DNA of 64,000 bases from CAWAWP01 sp963841205 (GTDB lineage Bacteria; Chloroflexota; Ktedonobacteria; Ktedonobacterales; JADMIN01): contig CAWJCH010000032.1 in the NCBI GenBank assembly GCA_963841205.1, forward strand, positions 178,721 through 242,720, given 5' to 3'. Shown here one piece after another: positions 26,678-35,609 of the stretch. Both the position numbers and the translations under genes were made by a program. Numbering within the stretch: the first letter of the stretch is position 1; every line of letters starts with the position of its first letter. The notes below the pieces were generated by a model, which was not told the origin of the DNA, did no database searches, and worked only from the letters and a program-made list of their open reading frames with translations.

Positions 26678-26759
26678 GGGTGCGTCAAGTCCATAGTCGC
26701 CTTGTTTTTTCGCCGCGCCGTCCCCCGCTTCAACCCATTTCGCCGCTGTGCTTGCCTTT
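26678..26759 (+). repeat. Dispersed ~80-bp repeat, copy 2
   Basis: This is the second copy of the sequence at 20121-20199, with the same gtcaagtccatagtcgcctt core. It again ends about 80 bp before a small membrane protein gene, at 26839. Confidence 0.75.
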
Positions 26760-26838
26760 GCCGCGATCGCCCTTCGGGACTCGTTTTGGTAACCTGGGGG
26801 CGTGTCGGCAAGCGTGCGACACGGAGGATTAGCGATAC

Positions 26839-27063
26839 ATGGCGAAGCAACAGCAGGAGCAGAGCAGGATCGCGCGCTATCTCTTCGCCGCTGTCGTGCC
26901 CATGATGGCAGTAGTGTGCGCCTATCTGACGATCCTCAGCATCAAGGGCAGCAGCCTCCATGGGATAATCGGATTCGGCGTGGGTGTCCTCTACTTCGGA
27001 GCGTTCGCGATCCAAGACTTTCGCGGCAAGGTCGGCGATATCCCCACGCGTGGCAGGTACTAG
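26839..27063 (+). CDS. Small two-helix membrane protein
   Basis: The 74-aa product has two hydrophobic segments (YLFAAVVPMMAVVCAYLTIL and IIGFGVGVLYFGAFAI) and a hydrophilic tail ending GDIPTRGRY. Upstream, GGAGGA lies about 12 nt before the ATG. No family is recognised. It follows a dispersed repeat also found upstream of the membrane protein gene at 20285. Confidence 0.65.
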   Translation: MAKQQQEQSRIARYLFAAVVPMMAVVCAYLTILSIKGSSLHGIIGFGVGVLYFGAFAIQDFRGKVGDIPTRGRY

Positions 27064-27801
27064 GGTTTCGCAATCGCCGATATCCCCCCGGTGCACCGCC
27101 GACGAACGCTCTCGAAACTCATCCATGCAGTTTTTCTGTTTTGTCAGCTATCGAGCGAAGGGTTCAGGACGTACGGCGACGCGAAGATCGTTAGGGGAAT
27201 CTCGCAAAATGCCAGGATGGAACGCCAACAAATACGCCAAGAAATGCGCCGAGAACGCGCCAGGAAAAGCAAGGGAGGGCCGCGAGAATATTCGAGCAGT
27301 CCTAGCACCCCCACGCGTGGAATCGCATCTTAGACGCACGTATGGGCATAGCATGTGCGTCCGATAGTTGCCAAGCAGGAGGCGCGTGCGCATAATCAAG
27401 CGACGGCCCTAGCAATGGGTGATGCCAGCCCGGTGTATCGAGCACTGACGGGCATCTAAGCGCATCCTGGTATGAGCAGGACGGCAAGAAACGTGTCACC
27501 CAGGAAGCTATTCTGGTCAGCCGCTCGAAACGTCAGGGACCACCACATCGGCTGAGGCCGCGCACGGCCAGAATTGAGTGCGCAGCAAACGTAATCGATC
27601 TGCACGATGGCCGCGCCTCCGTTTAACCATCTCGGCTCATACTGCCATTGCGCCACGGTGAGATCATCCTCGTCGCTGACCTCGGTGTGGTGCGCTCGCC
27701 CACGCTCGTGCTGACGACATCGCGACGGCGATCCGCACCTTCCTCGGGCGCGCATGTTCAGCCGCATGAACCACTCTCCCACCGACAGAAGGAGCAAGAA
27801 C
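27064..27801. other. Intergenic region without clear gene
   Basis: About 740 bp. The frames present are short, rich in Arg and Ser, and have no start signals. It may hold decayed sequence. The final part contains AAGGAG 8 nt before the ATG at 27802. Confidence 0.45.
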
Positions 27802-28786
27802 ATGTCACCAACGTCCTCAGGGGAGGGCGCTTCCTCAGCACGTGCGGGAGCGCAGGGTGCACAAGAGGCGGGCGCGAATTTCACTGGTCAGGGTGCGTTC
27901 AGCGACCGCAGAGGTCGAGGTGGCGGGCAACACGATCTTCGTGCGTCGCTATGGACAAGGGCCGGCCATTCTGCTGGTGCACGGCTTCCCGCGCACCAGC
28001 TTGATGTGGCGGGACCTCGCGCCCAGGCTGGCGGAGGACCACACCGTGATCTGCGCGGACTTGCGCGCCTACGGCCGCAGCGGGATCCCCGCGTCGACCG
28101 ATGACCACTTCCCGTATTCCAAGCGCGCGATGGCGCGGGAATTGGTCGACGTGATGGATCGCCTCGGCTTCCCGACCTTCACGCTGATCGGCCACGATCG
28201 CGGAGGGCGCGTCTCCTACCGGATGGCCCTGGACCACCCGCAGCGCGTGGAGCGGCTCGCGGTCTGCGACGTGATCCCGATCCTCGAAGCGTGGAGCCGA
28301 GCGGATGCGCGCTTCGCCCAGACCTACTGGCCCTGGAGTCTCCTGGCCCAGGCGCCGCCGCTCCCGGAGCGCTATCTGCTCGGCGCTCCCCAGGCCGTCT
28401 TCGACAATCCCTTCGGGCACGGCTCCTTTGGCCCTGAGATTCTCGAGGAATACGTTGCAACCTATCGCGATCCGGCCCGCGTCCATGGCATCTGCGAGGA
28501 ATATCGCGCCGCCGCGACGATCGACGTCGAGCACGATCGCGCCGACAAGGACGCATCCCGGCACATCGATTGCCCGATGCTGCACCTCTGGGCCGAGGGG
28601 GGCTGGCTCGACACGTACTACGCACGAGACGGGGGTCCGCTCGGCATTTGGCGGCAATGGGCGCCGCGCGCGCAGGGACAGGCGATCAAGGGCGGCCACT
28701 TCTTCCCGGAAGACAACCCGGACGACACGGCAGTGGCTGTCAAGCGCTTCCTGTCCGCGTCGTCCATTCCGGCGGGCGTTTCGTAG
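27802..28786 (+). pseudogene. Alpha/beta hydrolase, haloacetate dehalogenase-like, probable N-terminal frameshift
   Basis: The main frame gives an alpha/beta hydrolase with LLVHGFPRTSLMWRDLAP and ADLRAYGRSG. It has the nucleophile elbow IGHDRGGRVSYRM (Asp in place of Ser) and the late His in KGGHFFPEDNPDDTA. Asp within HDRG is the mark of fluoroacetate/haloacetate dehalogenases and epoxide hydrolases. WPWSLL and LHLWAEGGWLDTYY fit the cap. AAGGAG and an ATG at 27802 open a different frame (MSPTSSGEGASSARAGAQ). That frame flows into the main one near 27900 if one base is shifted, so a frameshift is likely. If translation instead began at GTG 27842 the protein could be intact. Confidence 0.75.
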
Positions 28787-28788
28787 CA

Positions 28789-28820
28789 GCCGCGGTGTGC
28801 CGCATCGTGCGCACCGCGGC
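28789..28820 (+). terminator. Probable terminator hairpin
   Basis: A 9-bp GC-rich stem (28789-28797 with 28812-28820) starts 2 bp after the hydrolase stop codon, with a 14-nt loop. Confidence 0.5.
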
Positions 28821-29258
28821 GCTCGCTCCCGCGGTGCGATCTGCGGCGGTCAGGGCTGGTGGATCCGGGTCTGGGTCGTGGGCGACGGACTGCCCTCTGG
28901 TTGGCTGATCCGTGTCGATCAGACGCATCGGCGGCGTGGTCGCCGCTTCCGTGCGCAGCGAGCGGTTGAAGTCCAGCACGGTGACGATCACCTCGGCCGT
29001 ACCGGATCGTCGCCACGTCGGGCGCGCACGAAGGTGCGCCTTGAGGATATCGTCGCCGCCGACCAGGGCAAGGTGGTGCAGCGCGCGGCAGTGGCGCCGC
29101 CCTGAACACGGTGCGAACTGCTCGGGCGCGGCAGCGCCGACCAACACGGCGGGCCGCCCTCCTATTTGGTTCACCCGATACGTGGCTGTCAGCTGGGACT
29201 CCTCGGTGCCCGGAGGACGGCCTGGAATGCTCTTAAAGTAGGCGACCGTGAGGGTCGT
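28821..29258. other. Intergenic region
   Basis: About 440 bp with only Arg-rich shadow frames. It presumably carries the antiporter promoter. Confidence 0.4.
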
Positions 29259-30495
29259 ATGGCGCCTGTCTCATTCGTCGGACTGCTGATCGTTGCCCTG
29301 GTGGCCTTTCTGACCCCGCTCCTGCTCGGCCTCTCTCCGGCCCGCCGCCTCCCCCGCGTGGTGATCGAAATCGTGGCGGGGATCGTGATCGGCCCGTCCG
29401 TGCTCAGGTGGGTACGCCTCGATCTGCCGATTACGGTGCTCTCGGTCATCGGCCTGGCCTTCCTGCTCTTTCTGTCGGGGCTGGAGGTCGAACTGGAGCG
29501 CTTGCGAGGTCGCCTGCTGAAATACGTGGGGGTGGCCTTCGCCGCTTCTCTGGGGCTGGCGTTACTGGTCGGCTATGCCCTGGCGGCATCCGCGCAGGTG
29601 CGAGCGCCGCTCTTCCTCGCCATCATCCTGGTGGCAACGGCGCTCGGCATCGTGACGCCGCTGCTGACTGATGCGGGCGAGAGCTGACACGGGGTTTGGC
29701 CAGCTCGTCATCGCCGGGGCCATGTTTGCCGAGTTCGGTTCCATCATCCTGCTGTCGCTGTTCTTCTCCCGAGAGGCGACCGGCACCGCGACCAAGGTCG
29801 TGCTGCTGCTCGTCTTTGCGCTGGGGGCAGTGGCCTTAGCCTTCGCGCTGCTCCGCGTGGAACGTTCCAAGCGCATTGCGGCGGTCCTCCTGCGGCTCCA
29901 GGACACGACCGCGCAGCTGCGCGTGCGCGGTGCCTTCCTCTTGCTGGTCGGCTTCGCCACGTTGGCCTCGCTGCTCGGGCTCGAAACGATCCTCGGCGCC
30001 TTTGTCGCCGGGGTGATCCTGCGTTTCGTCGATCAAGACCGCATGATGACGCACCCGGAGTTTCGCCAGAAGCTCGAAGCGATCGGCTTCGGGGTCTTCA
30101 TCCCCGTCTTTTTCGTCGCCAGTGGCATCCAGGTCGACCTGGCTGCGCTCCGCTCGAGCGCCTCGACCATCCTGCGCGTGCCCATCATCCTGGCCGCGCT
30201 GCTCGTCGTGCGCGGGGTCCCAGCCCTCCTCTACCGTCCGCTGGTCGGCGCTCGCCGGTCCGTCGTCGCGGGACTGCTGCAAGCCACCTCGCTCACGTTC
30301 ATCGTGGCCGCAACGCAGATCGGCCTGGTCCTCGGCGTGATCACGAGGGCGACGGGAGCAGCGCTCATCGTGGCGGGGCTGCTCTCTGTCCTCATCTTCC
30401 CCGTCCTCGCCTTGACCCTCTTGCGTCGTGGCGCCCCTGGCCCCGCATCCGCATCGCAGAGCGTACGGGCGAGAAGGGTAGGTATAGGGTGTTGA
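29259..30495 (+). pseudogene. CPA2-type cation/H+ antiporter, single frameshift
   Basis: Two abutting frames make one Kef/NapA-like antiporter. The first part contains PRVVIEIVAGIVIGPSVLRW and FLLFLSGLEVELERLRG; the second contains TGFGQLVIAGAMFAEFGSII, LLGLETILGAFVAGVI and GFGVFIPVFFVASG. It should exchange monovalent cations for protons across the membrane with about 11-12 helices. The break is at about 29685. Removing one T changes GES-stop into GES-DTGFGQL, the usual family sequence, and the frame runs to 30495. GAGGG lies upstream of ATG 29259. No C-terminal RCK regulatory domain is present. Confidence 0.85.
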
Positions 30496-30520
30496 GCGGG
30501 CCCGACATGAGGAGTAGGAT

Positions 30521-30997
30521 ATGCGCGCATTCGCCGTCCGGAACTTTGGCGAAGCTCCGGCGCTCTACGACCTACCGATTCCAAGCGCGGACGGCGCGCG
30601 ACGCGTGGCCCTGATCGCGGAGGGGCTTGATCGGGCCGAGCGCGGCCAAACGGGCGCAGTCTTGGTGCGCGAAGAGGCGCGGAGCATGCCGCCGACACCC
30701 CCCACGGACGGTGGAACTCCGTCAGGTAGCTCGAATGACAGGGGCCAGATCAGCGCGCCCAGACGTGGACGCCCCGCTGTGCTGAGGCTCACGCCAGCCC
30801 CGAAGAATTACGAGCTTGCCGAGCGCAAAGTACGGCGCGTCCTGGCTGAGAACCCCAATGCCAGCATCAAGACCCTAGCCCGTGCCGCGAAGGTCTCCGA
30901 AAGCACGGCATCGAAATATCGCCGCCTGTGGGAACAGGAACACCCCCGCCAAGCGCAAGAAGATGCACCCGCACCCGTGGCAGCACGCGCCCACTAG
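30521..30997 (+). CDS. Chimeric ORF: alcohol dehydrogenase start joined to HTH protein
   Basis: The first ~25 residues (MRAFAVRNFGEAPALYDLPI) are the typical opening of a zinc-type/quinone oxidoreductase-like alcohol dehydrogenase. The sequence then changes abruptly near ADG. The remaining ~130 residues are a Pro/Ser linker plus a helix-turn-helix at about residues 100-140 (NPNASIKTLARAAKVSEST). An acidic, Ala/Pro-rich tail follows. The dehydrogenase appears cut at about 30595 by inserted DNA, leaving the HTH protein fused to its start. The HTH protein may have its own start (GTG/ATG near 30655-30690). It lies just before the integrase remains, so it may belong to an integrated element. Confidence 0.55.
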   Translation: MRAFAVRNFGEAPALYDLPIPSADGARRVALIAEGLDRAERGQTGAVLVREEARSMPPTPPTDGGTPSGSSNDRGQISAPRRGRPAVLRLTPAPKNYELAERKVRRVLAENPNASIKTLARAAKVSESTASKYRRLWEQEHPRQAQEDAPAPVAARAH

Positions 30998-31157
30998 GGC
31001 AGAGAGACAAAGCGAAGGCGGCGCGCCGTCCGAAAAAGCGCACCGCCCTCGACAAATGGCGACGTGGCCTTGCCCAAAAAGTGCTTTTCCTGCCCAAGAA
31101 GTCGAACGTTTGCCCAAAATGTAGACGGTGGATAGAGGCGTGGATTTCCACACCAAC

Positions 31158-31345
31158 TCACACGACTTTGATTTTGAGCAAGTCTAGGACAGGTGCCACA
31201 AATTGAGTGGCGATGCCGAGCAATGTGAAGACGAGTCCGAGAACCGCGAGACTTCGCTTTGAAAGGATGGCGGCGAAGTAAAATAGCATTCCGAGCAGCA
31301 AAGCAATCGGTATCCCCAACGCCGAATACAAAGCCGTATGTGGAC
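31158..31345 (-). pseudogene. C-terminal fragment of a membrane protein
   Basis: Minus-strand translation gives TALYSALGIPIALLLGMLFY, then FAAILSKRSLAVLGLVF and LLGIATQFVAPVLDLLKIK, ending at a TGA (31158-31160). These are two clean membrane helices with a normal protein ending. The fragment has no start codon and is cut near 31340, where the integrase sequence begins on the other strand. It marks the left boundary of a recombination junction. Family unknown. Confidence 0.5.
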
Positions 31346-31513
31346 GTGGCGTACAGCCTGCGCGACGACAAGCGCGGCGTGTTCATATACGCGCCCACCA
31401 AGACCGATCAGAGCAAGCGCCGCGTGCCGCTGAATCAGACGGCGCTCGCCGCCCTCAGACGCCACCGCACGCGACAGGCAGAGCAGCGCTTGCAGATGGG
31501 CGCGGCGTGGCTA

Positions 31514-32718
31514 GTACTCAGTCCAGTTTGGATTCTTTGACGGGATAGAGGTCGGCCAAGGTGGCCCGAGCCTTGTGGGAGGTGAATTGCCAGTGGATGG
31601 TGCACCGCGCAGCATTGCGCTCACGCTCCAAGGCGTCCACCCGGGTGTGCAGCGTCGGCAGGTCGCCCACCGGACGCGAGAGGCAGCCGCGCTCGAAGAC
31701 GCTAATCTCGATCTCGGCCATGTTGAGCCAACTGCCGTGCTTGGGGGTGTGGTGCAGCTCGAAGCGGCTGGCCAGCCGACGCGCCTCGGCGGGCGGGAAG
31801 ACCTCGTAGAGCGCGGCGAGGGCATGGGTGTTGAGATTGTCCTGGACCAGGCGAATGTATTCCGCACCCGGATAGGCTTCATCCGCCAGGAAGCGCAACT
31901 GCTCGGCGTAGTCGGCCTTGGTGCGCCGCCGTGTCGCGGCGACGTGGCGCCAGCCCGCCAGGGGCTCGACCAACACGAAGAGGTTGGCGGTGCCCTGCCG
32001 GACGTACTCGTAATCGCGCCGCTCCGGCCGACCAGGGGCCACGCGTTGGACGGGGCGCGTCTGCTCATGCAATACCACGGGTTTCTCGTCGAGGCAGACC
32101 GTCGGGTAGCGTGGGTCGTAGGGCTCCTCGTAGAGGTCGAGGACGTCCTCCATCGCCGCGACGAACTCCGCCCCTACCGCTGGGACACACCAATGCGCGT
32201 GCCGCCACGGCTTGAGCTCGTTCTTCCCAAGAGGGCGCGGATGGTCTCGATCGAGATGCCCTCCACGAAGCCCAATTCGATCGCCTTGCCCGCCAGCATC
32301 CGCAGCGTCCAATGGTCGTGGCCGTCGGGGACGGGGCTGCAGGCGGTGGCGATCAGATGGGCCTGCTGCGCGCCGGTCAACGCCGCGCGCCGTCGCTCCT
32401 GTCGCCGGTCGGTCAGCACTGCTTCCACCCCACCGTCGCGGAAGCGCGCCACCACCGCTTTGACCGTGTTGCGGCAGACATCGAAGGCGTCGCTGACTGC
32501 GGCCTCGCTCCAGCCGTCGGCCAGTTTGAGCAACACCTGCGCCCGCGTACGCGTCCGGGCGCTGGCGTGTCCCCGATGTACGTACGTCTGCAGATGGGCA
32601 CGCTCGCTCTCCGAGAGGCTCACGACCGTCGACCGGGCTGTGGAAGTAGGTGACATGGGACGCTCCTTTCGTCCTCCTCACCCTACCCTTCCTGTCAATT
32701 CCTACGTGGACTGAGTAC
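31514..32718 (-). mobile_element. IS630-family insertion sequence (1205 bp)
   Basis: The element is bounded by inverted ends GTACTCAGTCCA (left, from 31514) and its complement ending at 32718. It is flanked by TA on both sides (31512-31513 and 32719-32720), the target duplication expected for IS630/Tc1-like transposition. It carries one transposase in two frames and disrupts an integrase gene. Confidence 0.9.
31518..32656 (-). CDS. IS630 transposase, two overlapping frames
   Basis: The N-terminal frame (32656 down to about 32225) has a helix-turn-helix, SEAAVSDAFDVCRNTVKAVV. The C-terminal frame (about 32230 down to 31518) carries the DDE catalytic core: VCLDEKPVV (first Asp), LVQDNLNTHAL (second Asp) and WLNMAEIEISVFE (Glu). 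The frames switch at ALLG-KNELKPW near 32228; one extra G would make a single frame. IS630 elements often use programmed frameshifting, but no canonical -1 heptamer is present here, so mutation is also possible. The start at 32656 follows AGGAGCG on the minus strand. Confidence 0.85.
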
Positions 32719-33011
32719 TAGACACTCGCGGCCTACTCTTCACATCCAAGACTGGCGGGGCGCTGCGCGGGAATCACATCCTTGATCGCCATTTCGATCC
32801 CCTGGTCGCTCGCTTGGGATTGCCGCGCATCCGCCTGCACGACCTCAGGCACACCGCCGCGTCCCTCTTCTACCGCCAGGGCATCAGGATCGAAGTGATC
32901 TCGAAGATCCTGGGGCACAGCAGCATCGCCGTCACGCAAGAAATCTACCTGCACATCATGGGCGCGGCGCTCGGCGAGGCCACCGATTCGCTTGACCGTT
33001 TGTGGGGGTAG

Positions 33012-33785
33012 GAGGTGGTTTTTCGGGGCAATCGCATCAGTAGACGCCCCACGAGCCACCCACGCAACGCCGCACGCATGCCGCCGTGCCGGAGTTCAAG
33101 GCAAAAAGATGCGCTCAGGTATGACCCTGAGCGCATACAAGGTAGCGCATACGGGATTCTTTATCGCCCGTTCGCCAACGTCCACGGTCGTCCAAAACCG
33201 CCTAATTCAGGCCGCCTGACGTGGGCGGTCTGTCCGTCAACGTCCACACTTGTCCGCCCCGTTTGCTGTCAGTTTTGCTGTCACGATGGTGGAGAGTCGA
33301 ACACCATGGCAAGTGTCCGCCCAGTGTCGCAGCGCGTCGCTCCGCACGCCAGATTCTGATCCCACTGCCCAAACGTGTTCACCAGATGTCGTGCTCGTTC
33401 GTCCAGGTTGTGGTCAGGATTGTGGTCAACGCGACTCGTTCCATTGTGGCCGACACGCGGTTTAGGAAAGCGGCTCTGTTCATCTCAGGAAGTCTCCATT
33501 ACCTTCGGCGCTGACCTGCGCAACCAGCACTCGCCAGGTACCCCCTCGTCGAGAGGCGCACCAGAAACATCCACTACCGAAGCACATGATACTCGTTGTG
33601 CGGCGCAATCGCGGCCTTGTACACGCACCTGCCGCGGCGACCGAGGATGCTGCATCAGACTCGAAATAGGTTTTTCAACTTCGCGCGGGCAATGCGGCCG
33701 CTCCGGTCGCGACCCCATTGAGATGTCGTACCCAACCGGCTCGACGTCAAGAGCCACCTTTTCGCCGCCAATCGTGCTGCTTGTT
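33012..33785. other. Region without recognisable gene
   Basis: About 770 bp downstream of the integrase. Frames are short and irregular. It probably contains the right flank of the integrated element, but no direct-repeat attachment site or tRNA end could be found. Confidence 0.4.
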
Positions 33786-33786
33786 T

Positions 33787-34172
33787 CTATGCGGTTGGAG
33801 TTGGAGCGACCCGAAAGACTGGATGCCGCGACGCCTCTCGTTCGAACGCACCGGGTCGCGAGAGATGCCAGCCGCCGCGATCGTGGCTCCGAGCCGCCGT
33901 TCGATCGTTTCGTCGATGCTCATAACGAGCGGACCCGAGGGAGCGAACGTCGCCACAAGCAGCCCGAGGAGGATCCGACGGACTCCCAGGCCCGACCAGA
34001 CCGCGGGGTTGAGCACGAGCATTTGGCCGTGACGCCACGCCGGGCGGGAGAAGGGCGGCACGAACGGCGCAACGCATGCGACACGCTCGGCGGGTAGGAA
34101 GGCAGAGGACCACCTCTTGGCTGAAGTGATTCCCAGCGTATTCTGCCTTTCTCCATCCCTCACATTGGCCAA
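33787..34172 (-). pseudogene. IS701-like transposase remnant
   Basis: The minus-strand frame has FLPAERVACVAPFVPPFSRP and HGQMLVLNPAVWSGLGVRRI, then GPLVMSIDETIERRLGATIA and GISRDPVRSN. The last two match the first catalytic Asp region of IS701-type transposases (DETIERR with the following RDPVRSS). A part of the N-terminal domain between HGQML and LNPAVWS appears deleted, and the C-terminal catalytic half is missing. It is a degenerate IS copy. Confidence 0.6.
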
Positions 34173-34350
34173 AGTCTAGCTAAGGCGACCTGAGTGAATT
34201 AGTGAAGCGACCTCGTTGCATTCATCCATTTTGGCGCATGGGTTGTTGGCGTGCGGCATGGAGCCGGCACCGGCCAGCGGTTGGCGGATCTCTTCGGGAG
34301 ATAGGACAAGTGGCCGGTGGGCTGGCGGTGCAATAGGCCGAAGGCGCAAA

Positions 34351-34377
34351 CTGGCGACCACGAACAGTGGTCGCCAG
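34351..34377 (-). terminator. Terminator hairpin downstream of hsp20 copy 1
   Basis: An 11-bp perfect stem (34351-34361 with 34367-34377) with loop GAACA lies 42 bp after the Hsp20 stop codon on the minus strand, followed by TTT in that direction. Confidence 0.65.
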
Positions 34378-34418
34378 CCGCGTTCATCGGTGGCGCCATC
34401 ACTGTGGCGCCGCAAGAC

Positions 34419-34874
34419 TCAGTGCGTGGTCTCCCTCTTTACTTCGACGGCGATCGTCTTGGGCTTGATCTGCTCGGCCTTCGGCACATACAGCGTCAAC
34501 ACACCATGCTCGTAGGCCGCCGTAACGTCCTCGGGGCGCAAGCCAGCAGGCAAGGTGATCGAGCGGCGCAGCTCGCCCTCGTAGCGCTCGTGGCGCACAT
34601 ACGCACCGGATTTCTCACCCGTCGTCTCGGTCTTCCGCGCGGCTTCGATCGTCAGGGTGTCCCCCGTCGCGGTCACTTTCAGATCCTCGGGTTTGATCCC
34701 GGGCAGCGACGCCTCGATGACGTACTCGCCGGCGAGCTCGCGGATATCCACCGGGAATGTGCGACCGAAGAGGTCGAAACGCTCCAGGCCGACGAAGCTG
34801 TCCTCGAATAGCCGGTTGACTGCGTCGCGCAGTGGCGTGAGCTCCGACATCGGCTCCCATCGTTGCATCGACAT
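34419..34874 (-). CDS. Hsp20/alpha-crystallin small heat shock protein (copy 1)
   Basis: The 151-aa chaperone has an N-terminal arm (MSMQRWEPMSELTPLRDAVN), an alpha-crystallin domain at about residues 40-135 (FPVDIRELAGEYVIEASLPG, GDTLTIEA) and the conserved strand GVLTLYVPKAEQIKPKTI with an I-x-I/V-like tail. It should form oligomers that hold unfolded proteins. AGGT-type ribosome signal precedes the ATG. A second, frameshifted copy with the same start lies at 62850-63303, and both sit downstream of an AarF-like kinase sequence. Confidence 0.93.
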   Translation of the reverse strand: MSMQRWEPMSELTPLRDAVNRLFEDSFVGLERFDLFGRTFPVDIRELAGEYVIEASLPGIKPEDLKVTATGDTLTIEAARKTETTGEKSGAYVRHERYEGELRRSITLPAGLRPEDVTAAYEHGVLTLYVPKAEQIKPKTIAVEVKRETTH

Positions 34875-35016
34875 AGACTTACCTCCAACAGAGAGACTTG
34901 CTGGGCGTCGTCCAGGCGTCCACTCCTATGAAGCTCGCATTGCCAGCACAATCACGTCACCACCGGACGCATACCCTCTCGCGGGCTTCACAAATGGGCA
35001 ACCGCACACTCTGTGC

Positions 35017-35381
35017 CTAGCGCGAGCGGCGCCTGGAAAGGATGATCAGCATGAGGAGGTACGTGCGGAAGGAGCTGGAGAGCACGAGGACCAGCAGGAA
35101 CAGCAACAGCGAGAAGCCGCCGATTCCTTCGGGATGATACGCCGCGACGAGCAGCGCCATGCCGACCGTGAAGCCTGCGATGAGGATGCCGAGGATGATG
35201 CAGTTGGCGAGTACCTCAAGCCGCGCGAGACAGGGCTCGAAGCTCTCCGGCTGATGCTGACCTCGACGCCGCCGCACTCGATGTCTCCGAGGATGTGGTG
35301 TAGCTGCTGCGGAAGCTCCAACCCCATCGGGAGGGAGTCAAGCCCGAAGATCGTCATGTTCTTGTTGCTGTTCCTGAGCAC
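35017..35381 (-). pseudogene. C-terminal remnant of AarF/UbiB-like (ABC1) kinase
   Basis: Two minus-strand frames make the end of an ABC1-type protein kinase. The first has MTIFGLDSLPMGLELPQQLH and HILGDIECGGVEVS. The second has SFEPCLARLEVLANCIILGI and GMALLVAAYHPEGIGG, two hydrophobic C-terminal segments. One missing base near 35252 separates them. The catalytic kinase part is absent, because the sequence stops making sense above 35381. The same C-terminus is seen at 63499-64000. ABC1 kinases act in quinone biosynthesis or lipid homeostasis. Confidence 0.65.
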
Positions 35382-35609
35382 GGGCTAGACCGGGGGCCTG
35401 CCGGGCGGGATCGCAACGCTTCAGTACATCGGCGGTCACAAGGCGGTGTACCTGTTGAACATGATCCTGTTCGTGGGCCCCATGTCGAATTTGGCCAACG
35501 TGCGTGACACGCTCGTGAGATGTCAGAGGTATGATTGGATTGCAGCGTCTCTGATACATTGCGATTCACCTGTTGGTCGTGCGATCTAGGAACGTTTGAA
35601 GATTGCAAT
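35382..35609. other. Region upstream of hydrogenase operon with a possible + strand relic
   Basis: A plus-strand frame without a start reads GGIATLQYIGGHKAVYLLN and MILFVGPMSNLANVRD at about 35401-35510, which looks like protein sequence but matches no family I recognise. The end of this segment must hold the hydrogenase promoter; no clear -35/-10 or activator site could be assigned. Confidence 0.3.

Larger units (their letters stand above)
31336..33011 (+). pseudogene. Tyrosine recombinase (integrase) split by IS630 insertion
   Basis: The 5-prime piece (31336-31513) reads VDVAYSLRDDKRGVF, KTDQSKRRVPL and LAALRRHRTRQAEQRL. The 3-prime piece (32719-33011) carries LHDLRHTAASLFYRQG, ISKILGHSS and VTQEIYLHIMG. 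HDLRH and LGHSS are the box II Arg and His regions and EIYLH holds the nucleophile Tyr. Removing the IS630 and one TA joins the parts in frame as GAAWLDTRGLLFTSKTGGAL. The N-terminal arm and core-binding domain are missing, so the gene was already truncated before the IS arrived. The family is phage-type integrases of mobile elements. Confidence 0.85.

Noticed and set aside
32205..32240. Programmed -1 slippery heptamer in the IS630 transposase
   Set aside because: The junction sequence does not contain an X-XXY-YYZ heptamer in the zero frame, so programmed frameshifting is not supported and a missing base is equally likely.
33012..33760. Attachment site or further element gene downstream of the integrase
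   Set aside because: No direct repeat, tRNA end or recognisable protein sequence could be found.
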